The notes: generated from the sequence alone by a model not told the origin. A DNA stretch of 64,000 bases from Promicromonospora iranensis (GCF_028994805.1 NZ_JAJQQP010000001.1:287454-351453), one strand, 5' to 3'; counted from the stretch's first letter, positions 15,713 through 25,234 are shown. A program made the numbers and translations.

Positions 15713-16032
15713 GCACACCGACACCGCCGCCGAGCAGCCAGGAGCTCGAGGCCGAGGTTGTCCGCACCCGTGCGGATCTCGCCGCAGCCATCGACGAGCT
15801 GACGACCCGCCTGAGCCCGAGCTATCAGGCCTCCCGTATCGCGCGCGAGGCCAAGCAGGCCGCGAGCGACGCCGGCGCGATGGCCACCGGTGCGTTCGGC
15901 AACAAGAATGGCCCGGCGCAAGATCCGCGCCGGGCCCGCAACGCCAAGGTTCTGATAGGAGCCACGCTCGGTCTAGTGGTCCTCGGCACGGCAGTTGCCG
16001 TGACCGCTGTACTCAGGCGCGCGCGGGGCTGA
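15709..16032 (+). CDS. DUF3618 family protein
   Basis: A 107-residue protein with the DUF3618 signature ELEAEVVRTRADLAAAIDELTTRLSP at residues 10-35, then a helical stretch and one C-terminal membrane helix VLIGATLGLVVLGTAVAVTAVL ending in RRARG. It overlaps the Act_Hol-X gene by four bases, a pairing seen across actinobacteria. Function is unknown; an envelope-associated complex of the two proteins is a reasonable guess. It converges with bldC 64 bases downstream. Confidence 0.88.
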   Translation: MSTPTPPPSSQELEAEVVRTRADLAAAIDELTTRLSPSYQASRIAREAKQAASDAGAMATGAFGNKNGPAQDPRRARNAKVLIGATLGLVVLGTAVAVTAVLRRARG

Positions 16033-16096
16033 GCTGGGGGGCAGCACCCGGCGCGCCTTCGTCCTACTTGCCGACCAATCCGTCAACGACGTCCGA

Positions 16097-16306
16097 CTAG
16101 TTGTCAGAGTCGCCCGAGCTGTCCGCTGCCGCACCGAGCAGCGCCCGTACCTCGGACTCCTTGTAGCGGCGGTGACCGCCAAGTGTCCGGATCGACGAGA
16201 GCTTTCCCGCTTTTGCCCAACGCGTTACTGTCTTTGGGTCAACACGGAACAAGCTCGCTACCTCGGCAGGCGTGAGCAGGACCTCGGATTCTCCGTGGAT
16301 GGACAT
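16097..16306 (-). CDS. bldC: BldC, MerR-like developmental DNA-binding protein
   Basis: A 69-residue BldC. LLTPAEVASLFRVDPKTVTRW is the helix-turn-helix and KAGKLSSIRTLGGHRRYKESEVRALL the wing; both are near-identical to the Streptomyces protein as I recall it. BldC binds AT-rich direct repeats head to tail and times entry into development in Streptomyces. In non-sporulating relatives it is conserved but its targets are not known. ATG 16306 has GGAGGAGG 7 bases upstream. The order bldC, DUF3073, purM, purF matches the Streptomyces neighbourhood. Confidence 0.95.
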   Translation of the reverse strand: MSIHGESEVLLTPAEVASLFRVDPKTVTRWAKAGKLSSIRTLGGHRRYKESEVRALLGAAADSSGDSDN

Positions 16307-16899
16307 CCCCGCACCTCCTCCGGAACGGTGCCGGCCTGGCCGTACCAGGCGGTTGACGACACCCGCTCTTGCACCATTGTTAGCAGCAAACGGGATTTAG
16401 GCGACTTGGGGACGGGGTTTATTTCCTCACTTTCTCCGCTCCTCGCCACGCGCGCCCGTTTCGGGCGAGTCTCGGACACGTGCGACACGCCGACGGCGGC
16501 ATCCGCTCCCCGCGCCCGCCGTACACATCACCGCTCCCCCACCATGCCCGGCAGACATCCGTGCATCGCTGAGGCATCGGTAAAGCGTCGAAGGTGGATA
16601 CCCCCGGCTATGCGGGTGAGATGGCCCGCAACAGGCCGGGGCCCGGGACCCCCACCACCACAGGTCCGCTTGTGGCAAACCGAGTGTCAAGTGACAGTCA
16701 AGCGGCCGAAGGGGTCGGCGAGCAGAGGCGAAGCCCGAACGATCTGAATGTCACATCGGCGGATGGGACGAATCACGCTCACGGACTGGAAGAAACGTCG
16801 TACCAGCATGTAACGTTGGAACCTGGACAGACGAAACGCCACGGGGCCGCACGTCCATGCACGGTGCCGCCCCGCTCCTACGTTGAGGGGGTCGGAGCC
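16307..16899. other. 593-bp regulatory spacer between bldC and DUF3073
   Basis: No gene is supported. This is the largest gap in the window and holds the divergent promoters of bldC and the DUF3073 gene. On the minus strand ~50-130 bases before bldC there is an AT-rich island (16375-16435) that would suit BldC-type autoregulation. For DUF3073, TAACGT at 16811-16816 is a possible -10, giving a leader of about 75 bases. No riboswitch core was recognised. Confidence 0.45.
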
Positions 16900-17103
16900 A
16901 TGGGCCGCGGCCGTCAGAAGGCAAAGCAGACCAAGGTTGCTCGCGCGCTGAAGTACTACAGCCCGGACACCAATTATCACGCCCTCGAGCAGGAGCTCAG
17001 CGGGGGTTCCCACACGGATGTGGCGACAGAGTCGCGGTGGGAGTCGCCGGAGGACGAGGAGTACGACAACAGGTACTCCGACTGGGCAGAGCAAGAACGG
17101 TAA
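16900..17103 (+). CDS. DUF3073 family protein
   Basis: A 67-residue, highly charged protein with the DUF3073 start MGRGRQKAKQTKVARALKYY and an acidic C-terminal half ending YDNRYSDWAEQER. The family is small, cytosolic and nearly universal in actinobacteria beside purM. Its basic head suggests nucleic acid or ribosome binding, but nothing is established here. GGGGGT and GGAG precede ATG 16900. Two hairpins, the second with TTT, follow the stop. Confidence 0.92.
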   Translation: MGRGRQKAKQTKVARALKYYSPDTNYHALEQELSGGSHTDVATESRWESPEDEEYDNRYSDWAEQER

Positions 17104-17117
17104 TACGCGCTGAGGGT

Positions 17118-17165
17118 GCCGGCGCGTCTGCGCCGGCCCCCAAGCCCGGTCCTCGACCGGGCTTT
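17118..17165. terminator. Tandem hairpin terminator, DUF3073/purM
   Basis: First hairpin: GCCGGCGC (17118-17125), loop GTCT, GCGCCGGC (17130-17137). Second: AAGCCCGGT (17142-17150), loop CCTCG, ACCGGGCTT (17156-17164) followed by TTC. Both lie between two converging stops and can serve either strand. Confidence 0.85.
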
Positions 17166-17172
17166 CAGCACG

Positions 17173-18282
17173 TCACGGTCGGTAGTCGTTCACCAGTCTG
17201 ACCGCACCGCCGGACACACCCTTCGTTCCTGCGACCAGGTTCTCCTGCGCCGTGGTGGCATCCAGGGTATCGACGCTCCCCAGCGTCCACGCAGGCACGC
17301 CCAGCGTGGAAAGCCGGGCGAGCGCCGCGTCCGCGCCGTCAGCGCCCACGACCGCCACCATGCCGACGCCCAGGTTCAGGGTGTTCTCCAGGTCCCGGTT
17401 CGGCACGCCGCCGAGGTCGCGCACCATGCGGAACACCGCCGGCACGTCCCAGGACGCCCGGTCGACCGTGGCCACCAGCCCTGCCGGAAGAACCCGTGCC
17501 AGGTTCGCGGCGAGCCCGCCGCCGGTCACGTGCGTGAACGCGTGAACCTGTGCCGTCTCGTCCGCGGCCAGCGCCAGGCAGTCCGCCGCGTAGACGCGTG
17601 TCGGCTCCAGCAGCTCCTCGCCCAGTGCACGGCCCAGCTCGTCCACGTGCCGGTCCAGGGCCCAGCCCGCCTGCTTGATCACTGCGCGTACGAGCGAGTA
17701 CCCGTTGGAGTGCAGTCCGCTGGACGCCATCGCGATCAGCACGTCGCCCCGCTGCACCCGGTCCGGACCCAGGACCTTGTCGGCCTCTACGATGCCCGTC
17801 GCCGCCCCCGCGACGTCGTACTCGTCCGGCTCCAGGAGGCCCGGGTGCTCGGCGGTCTCACCGCCCACGAGGGCGGTGTCCGCCACCTCGCAGGCCTGGG
17901 CGATGCCGCGCACGATGTCCGCGATCCGCTCGGGCACCACCTTGCCCGTGGCGATGTAGTCGGTCATGAACAACGGCTTGGCGCCCATCACGACGATGTC
18001 GTCGACGACCATGCCGACCAGGTCGAACCCGATCGTGTCGTGCTTGTCCATCGCCTGGGCGATCGCGACCTTGGTGCCGACGCCATCCGTGGACGTCGCC
18101 AGCAGTGGCGCGCGGTAGCCCTGGAAGGCCGACAGGTCGTAGAGGCCGGCAAAGCCGCCCACGCCGCCGAGCACGGCCGGACCCTGCGTGCGGCGCACGG
18201 CGTCCTTCATGAGCTCGACGGCCTTATCGCCCGCCTCGGTGTCGACGCCGGCAGCGGCGTACGTCAGGCCTTCGGATGTCAC
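17173..18282 (-). CDS. purM: Phosphoribosylformylglycinamidine cyclo-ligase (AIR synthase)
   Basis: A 369-residue PurM, which closes the imidazole ring from FGAM with ATP to give AIR, the fifth step of IMP synthesis. TSTDGVGTKVAIA, GFDLVGMVVDDIVVMGAKPL and GGGLAANLARVLP are family signatures for ATP and substrate binding. GTG 18282 is the start, with GGAGC upstream. It lies 59 bases behind purF on the same strand, so the two are probably one operon. Its own end faces DUF3073 across a double terminator. Confidence 0.97.
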   Translation of the reverse strand: MTSEGLTYAAAGVDTEAGDKAVELMKDAVRRTQGPAVLGGVGGFAGLYDLSAFQGYRAPLLATSTDGVGTKVAIAQAMDKHDTIGFDLVGMVVDDIVVMGAKPLFMTDYIATGKVVPERIADIVRGIAQACEVADTALVGGETAEHPGLLEPDEYDVAGAATGIVEADKVLGPDRVQRGDVLIAMASSGLHSNGYSLVRAVIKQAGWALDRHVDELGRALGEELLEPTRVYAADCLALAADETAQVHAFTHVTGGGLAANLARVLPAGLVATVDRASWDVPAVFRMVRDLGGVPNRDLENTLNLGVGMVAVVGADGADAALARLSTLGVPAWTLGSVDTLDATTAQENLVAGTKGVSGGAVRLVNDYRP

Positions 18283-18341
18283 TGGTGCTCCATGAGGGTG
18301 GTCGGGGCGGGTGAAGCGGTGTGGCTGGTGAAGCTGCGTGG

Positions 18342-19889
18342 TCACGGGTGGTCGAGCGCGGTCGAGCCACCGGTGCGCACGGCGAGGTGCTTGAGACCGT
18401 CCTCGGGCGGCCCGAGCGGCAGCTCGGCCTGCTCGAGGAGGTGCTTGCCGAGCTGGTCGTCCGGCGGCAGCTCGATCGGGTACTTGCCCGTGAAGCACGC
18501 GGCGCAGAGCTGCGAGCTGGGCTGCTCGGTCGCGGCGATCATGCCCTCGGTCGTGATGTAGCCGAGGCTGTCGGCGCCGAGCGACTGCCCGATCTCGTCG
18601 ACTCCCAGGCCGTTCGCGATGAGCTCCGCACGTGAGGCGAAGTCGATGCCGTAGAAGCACGGCCACTTCACCGGGGGCGACGAGATACGCACGTGCACCT
18701 CGGCGGCGCCCGCCTCGCGCAGCATGCGGATCAGGGCGCGCTGCGTGTTGCCGCGCACGATGGAGTCGTCGACCACCACGAGGCGCTTGCCCTTGATGAC
18801 CTCGCGCAAGGGGTTGAGCTTCAGCCGGATGCCGAGCTGCCGCAGCGTGTCGGACGGCTGGATGAAGGTACGGCCCACGTAGGCGTTCTTCGTGAGGCCC
18901 TGCCCGAACGGGATGCCCGACTCCGCCGCGTAGCCGACGGCGGCCGGCGTGCCGGACTCCGGCGTCGGGATCACGAGGTCGGCGTCGACGGGGTGCTCGC
19001 GCGCGAGCTGACGCCCCATCTCGACGCGTGCCGAGTGCACCGAGCGGCCGTTGATGGTGTTGTCGGGGCGGGCCAGGTAGACGTACTCGAAGACGCAGGC
19101 GGCCCGCTCCGCCTCGGCGAAGCGCTCCGAGCGCATGCCGTCGGCGTCGATGCAGATGAGCTCGCCCGGCTCGACGTCGCGCACGTAGGACGCGCCCACG
19201 ATGTCCAGGGCCGGGGTCTCGCTGGCGACGACCCAGCCGCGGTCGAGGCGGCCGAGGACGAGCGGGCGCACGCCCTGCGGGTCGCGCGCCGCGTACAGGG
19301 TGTTCTCGTCCATGAAGACCAGGGAGAAGGCGCCGCGCAGACGCGGGAGCACCTCCAGCGCCGTGGCCTCGAGCGTCCGGTCCGCGTCACCGGCGAACAG
19401 CGCGGTGATGAGGGCGGTGTCCGTCGTGTTGCCCCGGGCGAGCTCGCCCCGGCGCTGCGCGCCGTAGCGCTCGGCCACGAGGTTGACGAGGTCAGCCGAG
19501 TTGGTCAGGTTGCCGTTGTGGCCCAGCGCCACCGTGCCCGACGCCGTCGCGCCCAGCGTGGGCTGAGCGTTCTCCCAGGTCACCCCACCCGTGGTGGAGT
19601 ACCGACAGTGCCCGACGGCGATGTGGCCGGTCAGGGCGTTCAGGGCCGTCTCGTCGAAGACCTGGGAAACGAGCCCCATGTCCTTGTAGACGAGGATCTG
19701 CTCACCGTTGCTGGTGGCGATGCCCGCGGACTCCTGTCCGCGGTGCTGCAGGGCGTACAGACCAAAGTACGCGAGCTTGGCGACCTCCTCGCCAGGTGCC
19801 CAGACCCCGAAGACGCCGCATGCGTCCTGGGGGCCCTTCTCGCCGGGCATGAGGTCGTGGTTCAGTCGGCCATCTCCGCGCAGAGGCAT
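18342..19889 (-). CDS. purF: Amidophosphoribosyltransferase
   Basis: A 515-residue PurF, which makes phosphoribosylamine from PRPP and glutamine, the committed step of IMP synthesis. A 23-residue propeptide precedes catalytic Cys24 in DACGVFGVWAPGEE; removing it exposes the N-terminal Cys nucleophile. The glutaminase domain runs to ~240. The PRPP loop is VVVDDSIVRGNT. Cysteines in WPCFYG and SSQLCAACFTG fit the 4Fe-4S type of PurF. ATG 19889 has no Shine-Dalgarno but GATACT 6 bases upstream, hinting at a leaderless transcript. purM follows. Confidence 0.97.
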   Translation of the reverse strand: MPLRGDGRLNHDLMPGEKGPQDACGVFGVWAPGEEVAKLAYFGLYALQHRGQESAGIATSNGEQILVYKDMGLVSQVFDETALNALTGHIAVGHCRYSTTGGVTWENAQPTLGATASGTVALGHNGNLTNSADLVNLVAERYGAQRRGELARGNTTDTALITALFAGDADRTLEATALEVLPRLRGAFSLVFMDENTLYAARDPQGVRPLVLGRLDRGWVVASETPALDIVGASYVRDVEPGELICIDADGMRSERFAEAERAACVFEYVYLARPDNTINGRSVHSARVEMGRQLAREHPVDADLVIPTPESGTPAAVGYAAESGIPFGQGLTKNAYVGRTFIQPSDTLRQLGIRLKLNPLREVIKGKRLVVVDDSIVRGNTQRALIRMLREAGAAEVHVRISSPPVKWPCFYGIDFASRAELIANGLGVDEIGQSLGADSLGYITTEGMIAATEQPSSQLCAACFTGKYPIELPPDDQLGKHLLEQAELPLGPPEDGLKHLAVRTGGSTALDHP

Positions 19890-19947
19890 GTTCCGAGTAT
19901 CCCATGCGACCGGATCGAAGTCGTCAGGCCGGTCTGTGACCTCTGTG

Positions 19948-20247
19948 TCAGCGCCCGCGCAGGCTCCGGCGGTCCGCGATGACCGCGAAGAGGCCGGCCA
20001 GGAGGGTGGTCACCATCGTGACGAAGGCGGTCAGCACCGTGATGTACACGCCGGGCTTCATCATCGCCGCGCCGGACGGTGAGTTCACCAGGTAGAGCGA
20101 GAGGGCCAGCCCGAGGACGATCCCGACCAGAGCGCCCGTCCAGAAGAACGCCTTGTACCGCGGAGCCCGGCGCACGGTGGCCGGGTCGATGACGTCGCGC
20201 ACCTCCACGTCGTCGGAGGAGTCGCTCGGTGCCTGGGTTTCACTCAC
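19948..20247 (-). CDS. Two-helix membrane protein upstream of purF
   Basis: A 99-residue protein: an acidic head of ~25 residues, then two membrane helices, FFWTGALVGIVLGLALSLYLV and VYITVLTAFVTMVTTLLAGLFAVI, and a basic tail ADRRSLRGR inside. It precedes purF on the same strand with a 58-base gap, in which purF seems to have its own promoter. Similar small membrane proteins are common next to purF in Micrococcales. Function is unknown. Confidence 0.8.
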   Translation of the reverse strand: MSETQAPSDSSDDVEVRDVIDPATVRRAPRYKAFFWTGALVGIVLGLALSLYLVNSPSGAAMMKPGVYITVLTAFVTMVTTLLAGLFAVIADRRSLRGR

Positions 20248-20269
20248 GAAACCAGGGTACGCGTCCCCT

Positions 20270-20312
20270 CGCCGAGGTAGTCATCCGACTTCGCCGGATG
20301 ACTACCTCGGCG
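20270..20312 (-). terminator. 18-bp hairpin terminator after the giant nuclease gene
   Basis: Arms 20270-20287 and 20295-20312 are perfectly complementary with a 7-base loop. It sits 6 bases after the nuclease stop on the minus strand and 23 bases before the next minus-strand gene. Its outer arm GCCGAGGTAG recurs in the hairpin at 44828-44862. Confidence 0.75.
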
Positions 20313-20317
20313 GAGGG

Positions 20318-23300
20318 TTACTTCACGAGCTTCCAGGGGCCGTGCTTCCACGCACCCGGGATCTGGAGGATCGTCGGGCGGGTCGCCACGTAGACCTTGC
20401 CCTTGTACGAGACGGTGTCGCCCCACCAGTACAGCTTCCACGGCTGCCACGCGGGAGCGACCGGCTCCACGGGGTCCGCCGCCTCGACGGTGACGGGCAG
20501 CCGGGCGGTGGTGCCCGACGGCGACGCCTCCACCAGGAGCTGGTACGCGCCGGGTGCCGTGCCCGCCGGGACGGTCACCGACGCCGACGTCGCGCCCCCG
20601 GAGACCGTGCTGGTACCGAGCGAGACGCCGTCCGACACCGCCCCGCCGGACGGGACCAGGAAGGTCTCGACGGCGGTGTTCTGCGGAGCGCCGAGCGAGG
20701 TCAGGTCCAGGCCCGACAGGCTGACGTCGGTCGAGGCGCCGGCCTTGACCGTGCCCGGCAGGGTCGTGGCGACCGTGCGGGTGCGGGCGAAGCTCGGCGT
20801 GATGGGCGAGGAGCTCTGCAGGTACGAGATCCACGCGTCGCGGTCCACCAGTCCCGAGTCGCGACCGTCCGTGCCCTCGGTGAAGGTCCGGAAGTTGTCG
20901 CCCCCGGAGATCAGGAACGAGAAGGTCGCGACGCGGTACTCCGCGGCCGGGTCGACCGGCACGCCGTCGATGGTGATCGACGAGACGTTGTCGCCGGGTG
21001 CCGCGTTCGGGTCGGCGGTCTTCACGGTGTACGAGACGTTGTCCGACAGGCCCAGCGCCAGGTACGGGCGCGACGGGCGGTTGCCGTTCGCGTCGGTCTG
21101 CCACTGCTCCTCGAGCAGCGCGTCCAGCTGCGCCCCCGTCAGCGTGATCGTCCACAGGTTGTTGACGAACGGCAGCACCGCGTTGGCCTCGGCGTACGTG
21201 ATGACGCCGTCCTCGCCGTGGTAGAGCTCGTTGCGCAGACCACCGGGGTTCACGACGCCGATGTCGGCACCACCCCGCTCGTCGCTCGCGAGCGAGTCGC
21301 GCAGCGAGTTCGCCACGAGGTTGCCCAGCGCCGACTCCGACGCGCGGTCGTCGCGGTTGCCGCCGGTGTAGACGCCGTCCGCGTACGAGCCGCCCGCGAA
21401 GGCCGTGGTGACGTCGGCGGTCACCTCACCGATCGGCTCCGCACCGATCTTCTCGGCCTCGGCCAGCGCGGCGTCCACGATGGTGTCCACCTCCGCGACC
21501 GCCGGGTACGTCGCGATCAGCTCGGCGGCCGGGGTGGTGGAGCGCGCCACGTTCTCGACGGTGTAGTCGGTGACGTCGAACGACTCCGTGTCGACCGTCA
21601 GGGAGACGTGACCCAGGAACTCACCGTAGTTGCCGGTCTGGACGACCGGCCGGGTCTCCCCCGCCGAGCCCGGGACCGGCGCGTCCCACGCGTACTGCTT
21701 GTGCGTGTGGCCGGTGAAGATGGCGGCGACACGCGGGTCGGTGTCCTGCACCAGCGCGGCGAACGGGCCGCCCGCGGCGACCTCCTCCTCCAGCGTGGCG
21801 CCGTCGGGCGTGCCCGCGCCGGCACCGTCGTGCGCGAGTGCCACGACCAGGTCGGCCTCGCCGTTCGCGGCGTCGCCGTCCAGCAGCTCTTCCGTGACCC
21901 GGTTGATCGCCTCGACCGGATCGCCGAACTCGAGCCCTTCGATACCCGAGGGCGTGACCAGCGTGGGCGTCTCCTCCGTGACCACGCCGACGAAGCCGAC
22001 GTCGACGCCGTCCACCGGGACGACCTGGTACTCGGGCAGCGCGGGCTCACCCGAGGCGTCGTAGACGTTGGCGCCGAGGTAGTCCCAGTCGGCGGCGTCG
22101 GCGACGCGGCCGGTGAGGTCCGCCATGCCCTGGTCGAACTCGTGGTTGCCGACGGCCGAGGTCTTCAGACCGAGCGCGTTCAGCACGTCGAGGGTGGGCC
22201 GGTCCTGCTGCAGCGCGGACGCGAACAGCGAGGCGCCGATGTTGTCGCCCGCCGAGACGAACGCGGTGCCGTCGGGATTCTGGGCCCGCAGCTCCTCCAC
22301 CGTGCCCGCGAAGCTCACGGTGTTCTGGTCGATGCGACCGTGGAAGTCGTTGATGGCCACGAGGTCGAGATCGACGGAGCCGGGCTCGGTGGTCGTGCCG
22401 CCGAGGTCCAGACCCACCAGGACCGGGTCGTGGTCGGACGACCGGAACGGCGTCTCGTCGTAGAGGATCGACGCGTTGTAGTTGTACCGGCTGTACTCGT
22501 TCGCCACCGGCTCGTACGCGTTGATGTTCCAGATGTCGGTGCCGGTCACCAGGTCCGCGGCAGCCGGGGAGGCCAGCACGTGGTCGAGCGAGCCGACCAT
22601 GCCGCCGAAGGTGTAGGTGTACTCGCCGGTGGCAGGACCGAGGTTCGTGTAGCCGGCGTCGGTGAGGACCTTGATCGGGTCCTCCTGCTCGTAGGCGTTG
22701 AAGTCGCCGACCAGCAGGACCTTGTCGGTCCCGGCGGCTGCGGCCTGCGCCTCCGCGAAGCTCGCGAGCGCGGTCGCCTGGCGCGTCCGGGACTCGTTCG
22801 AGTTGCCCTGGCCGTCGCCCTGGTCCTGGTCGCCCGGCCACGGACCGGCCGAGCCCTTGGACTTGAAGTGGTTGGCGATCACGACCACGTCGTCGCCGGC
22901 GTCGGTCGCGCCGCCCGCGGGCTGGAACGTCTGGGCCAGCGGCTGGCGGGCGTTCTGGAACGCCTCGTCGCCGACCAGGATCGTCGAGTCGCCCACCGGC
23001 TCCGCCGTGGCGGTCCGGTAGACGAAGGCGTTGCGGATGACGTCCTCCGCGGCGGGTACCCCGCCGGGAGAGGCCGCGTAGGCCCAGGTGCCGGCGCCCT
23101 CTGCGGCGTTCAGCGCGTCCACGAGGTCGCTCAGCGCCTGGTCACGTGCCCCACCGAGCGCGGCGGTGTTCTCGATCTCCAGCAGCGCGACCACGTCGGC
23201 GTCGAGCGCCGAGATCGCCGCGACGATCTTGGTCTGCTGCCGCTGCAGGTCCTCCTCCTCGGCAGCACCGCGTGCGTCGCACCCGCCGCGGACCGTGACG

Positions 23301-24943
23301 GGGTCGCCCGCACGGTCCGTGTAGTAGGTGCAGCCCGAGAGCTCGTCGCCCGTGGTGCTGAAGTAGTTCAGGACGTTGAAGGTCGCGACCCGCAGGTCGC
23401 CGCCCACGTCGGCGGGCGCGTCCTCGCGCGTGTTCTCGAACGTGGCCGGCTGCACGGTCTCCGCCACGTCGGGCGTCAGGTGCGTCAGCGGCTGGAAGCC
23501 CCACGCGTCGTAGCGGTAGTCGAGGACCACCGACGTGGTGAACGTGACCGCGGCACCCACCCGCAGCGGCGCACCGCCGGTCAGGTAGGGCAGCGGCTTC
23601 GCCTTGTTCGCGTTCGAGTTGTAGTTCAGCGACGAGCCGTCGTCGAGCAGCACCGCGCGCGCCGCGTTGTCCGCGACCTGCGCGTCGTACTCCGCCGAGC
23701 CCGGGCGGCCGGCGGTCGTGGGCTGCACCAGCGGGCTGTCGCCCGCGGCCAGGCCCACGGAGCCGTAGTAGTTCGTGTCGTAGTTGTCCGTCACCGTGAA
23801 GGCGCCCTGCGGCGCGAGGAGCATGCCCTCGAGCGCCTCGCGCTCGGCCGCGGTGGCAGGCCAGGCAGTCGTGGTCGGCTCAACCGTCGCCGGCTCGTCC
23901 AGAACGGTCCAGCCGCCCGCCGACGGGGTGAGCTCCGTCAGCCCGTTGTGCTCGGAGACCGTGCCGGTCACCTCCACGTGGTCGCCGGCCGACAGGTCGG
24001 CGGCAGCCGCCGCCGAGAACACGAAGAGGCCGTCCGACGCGCCGGGCGTCGGGTCCTCGCCACCGCCGGTACCGGCAGTCTGCAGGTACAGGCCGTTGAA
24101 TCCGCCTGTCGGGTAGACGGCCGTGACGACACCACGGGTCGTCACGGTGTCGCCCACGAGCGGCGAGGTGTCACCGGTGCCCTGGATCTCGGCGATCGGG
24201 GTGACCTCGCCGGGCTCCGTCGGCTCCGTCGGCTCCGACGGCGTGGGGCTGGGTTCGGGCTCCGAGCCCTCGCCGTTGACGGGGGTCACCTCGGCGGAGA
24301 ACACGAAGTCCGCCGAGTTGTCGCCCGCGTCGCCGGTGCGCTCCAGCGACCCGACGACGCCGGTGCCCTGCCCGGCCGGGCCCCGAGCGGTCTCGAACGT
24401 GTCGGCCGTGCCGTAACCGAGCAGGTCGACGACGCCCGCGGCGCCCTCGGCCGGCACGGCGCCCTTGGTGGGCGTGACGGCGGTGGCCTGCGACGCGAGC
24501 GCGACGACGCCGGCCGTACCGCTCGGGTTGAGGCTGCCGACGGCGTCGGGCGTGGGGAGCGGCTCACCGTTGGCCGCGTTCGAGGCGCCCTGCACCAGGT
24601 AGTGACCACCGGCGGCGATGGTGCCGCTCAGCGCGGTGACGCCGGAGAACGACGCACCCGTCGCGGACTTGTACTGGACCGACCAGCCGTCGACGCTGAC
24701 GGGCTCGTCCGTCGGGTTGTACAGCTCCACGAACTTGTTCCGGTACGGCTGGCCGGAGCTGCCGCCGACGAGGTAGGCCTCACTGATGACGACGTGCCCG
24801 GAGTCCGGGCCGTCTCCGGCCGTGGGTGCGGCGAAAGCCGCCGTCGCAGGCGCGGCGAGCGCTGCGGAGAGAGCCACTGCGACGGCGGCTCTCGCACGGG
24901 ATCGGGGGTTCGGTCGCGGGGACCGGAGCGTGCTGGGTCTCAC
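20318..24943 (-). CDS. Secreted multidomain nuclease / 5'-nucleotidase
   Basis: A 1541-residue exported enzyme. In order: signal peptide (to ~AFAAP); lamin-tail domain ~45-195 (HVVISEAYLVGGSSGQPYRN); Pro/Thr/Glu linker; OB-type DNA-binding region ~225-430; ExeM/NucH-like endonuclease of the EEP fold ~440-775 (ATFNVLNYFS, NHFKSKG, VGDFNAY, SSDHDPV); calcineurin-like 5'-nucleotidase ~785-1045 (AINDFHGRID, SAGDNIG, GNHEFDQG, FTGHTHKQY); 5'-nucleotidase C-terminal domain ~1055-1265; Ig-like region; and a C-terminal CBM5/12-like module (AWQPWKLYWWGDTVSYKG). It would cut extracellular DNA and strip phosphate from the nucleotides. GTG 24943 has AAGGAG 5 bases upstream. Confidence 0.93.
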   Translation of the reverse strand: MRPSTLRSPRPNPRSRARAAVAVALSAALAAPATAAFAAPTAGDGPDSGHVVISEAYLVGGSSGQPYRNKFVELYNPTDEPVSVDGWSVQYKSATGASFSGVTALSGTIAAGGHYLVQGASNAANGEPLPTPDAVGSLNPSGTAGVVALASQATAVTPTKGAVPAEGAAGVVDLLGYGTADTFETARGPAGQGTGVVGSLERTGDAGDNSADFVFSAEVTPVNGEGSEPEPSPTPSEPTEPTEPGEVTPIAEIQGTGDTSPLVGDTVTTRGVVTAVYPTGGFNGLYLQTAGTGGGEDPTPGASDGLFVFSAAAAADLSAGDHVEVTGTVSEHNGLTELTPSAGGWTVLDEPATVEPTTTAWPATAAEREALEGMLLAPQGAFTVTDNYDTNYYGSVGLAAGDSPLVQPTTAGRPGSAEYDAQVADNAARAVLLDDGSSLNYNSNANKAKPLPYLTGGAPLRVGAAVTFTTSVVLDYRYDAWGFQPLTHLTPDVAETVQPATFENTREDAPADVGGDLRVATFNVLNYFSTTGDELSGCTYYTDRAGDPVTVRGGCDARGAAEEEDLQRQQTKIVAAISALDADVVALLEIENTAALGGARDQALSDLVDALNAAEGAGTWAYAASPGGVPAAEDVIRNAFVYRTATAEPVGDSTILVGDEAFQNARQPLAQTFQPAGGATDAGDDVVVIANHFKSKGSAGPWPGDQDQGDGQGNSNESRTRQATALASFAEAQAAAAGTDKVLLVGDFNAYEQEDPIKVLTDAGYTNLGPATGEYTYTFGGMVGSLDHVLASPAAADLVTGTDIWNINAYEPVANEYSRYNYNASILYDETPFRSSDHDPVLVGLDLGGTTTEPGSVDLDLVAINDFHGRIDQNTVSFAGTVEELRAQNPDGTAFVSAGDNIGASLFASALQQDRPTLDVLNALGLKTSAVGNHEFDQGMADLTGRVADAADWDYLGANVYDASGEPALPEYQVVPVDGVDVGFVGVVTEETPTLVTPSGIEGLEFGDPVEAINRVTEELLDGDAANGEADLVVALAHDGAGAGTPDGATLEEEVAAGGPFAALVQDTDPRVAAIFTGHTHKQYAWDAPVPGSAGETRPVVQTGNYGEFLGHVSLTVDTESFDVTDYTVENVARSTTPAAELIATYPAVAEVDTIVDAALAEAEKIGAEPIGEVTADVTTAFAGGSYADGVYTGGNRDDRASESALGNLVANSLRDSLASDERGGADIGVVNPGGLRNELYHGEDGVITYAEANAVLPFVNNLWTITLTGAQLDALLEEQWQTDANGNRPSRPYLALGLSDNVSYTVKTADPNAAPGDNVSSITIDGVPVDPAAEYRVATFSFLISGGDNFRTFTEGTDGRDSGLVDRDAWISYLQSSSPITPSFARTRTVATTLPGTVKAGASTDVSLSGLDLTSLGAPQNTAVETFLVPSGGAVSDGVSLGTSTVSGGATSASVTVPAGTAPGAYQLLVEASPSGTTARLPVTVEAADPVEPVAPAWQPWKLYWWGDTVSYKGKVYVATRPTILQIPGAWKHGPWKLVK

Positions 24944-25234
24944 GCTGACTCCTTCTGCAATAGCCGACCCGGGTAGGTCGGGCTGGAGTGCACTGCTGCT
25001 GAATGTCCTGTGGGGTCCCGCAGCCGGGCGCGCATCCGTTGCGCGAGCGATCCGGCACGAGCGCCACCAACCAATCACTGCATCGTGAACCGGCGGTTAC
25101 GGCCGAGCACCGGCCGGGAGAACTGGCGTCCCCGCACCGGGTGAACCGTGTCGCGACCGATCCACGAGATCGACGCCGAGGCTAGCGGGTGTCGCCGACA
25201 TCCGCTGCCCTGCACGCGCCGCCGGCGCCACGGT
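24944..25234 (-). other. Spacer upstream of the nuclease gene
   Basis: 291 bases between the sterol-carrier-like gene and the nuclease, both on the minus strand. No gene or strong hairpin is seen; it should hold the nuclease promoter. Confidence 0.4.

Noticed and set aside
15260..16032. Prophage remnant because of the holin name
   Set aside because: Act_Hol-X plus DUF3618 is a chromosomal pair in actinobacteria; no phage gene, integrase or att repeat is present near the tRNA genes.
20153..24976. 1607-codon open frame on the plus strand opposite the nuclease gene
   Set aside because: It is the antisense shadow of a high-GC gene; the translation is Arg/Val/His-rich with no motif, while the minus strand shows five recognisable domains.
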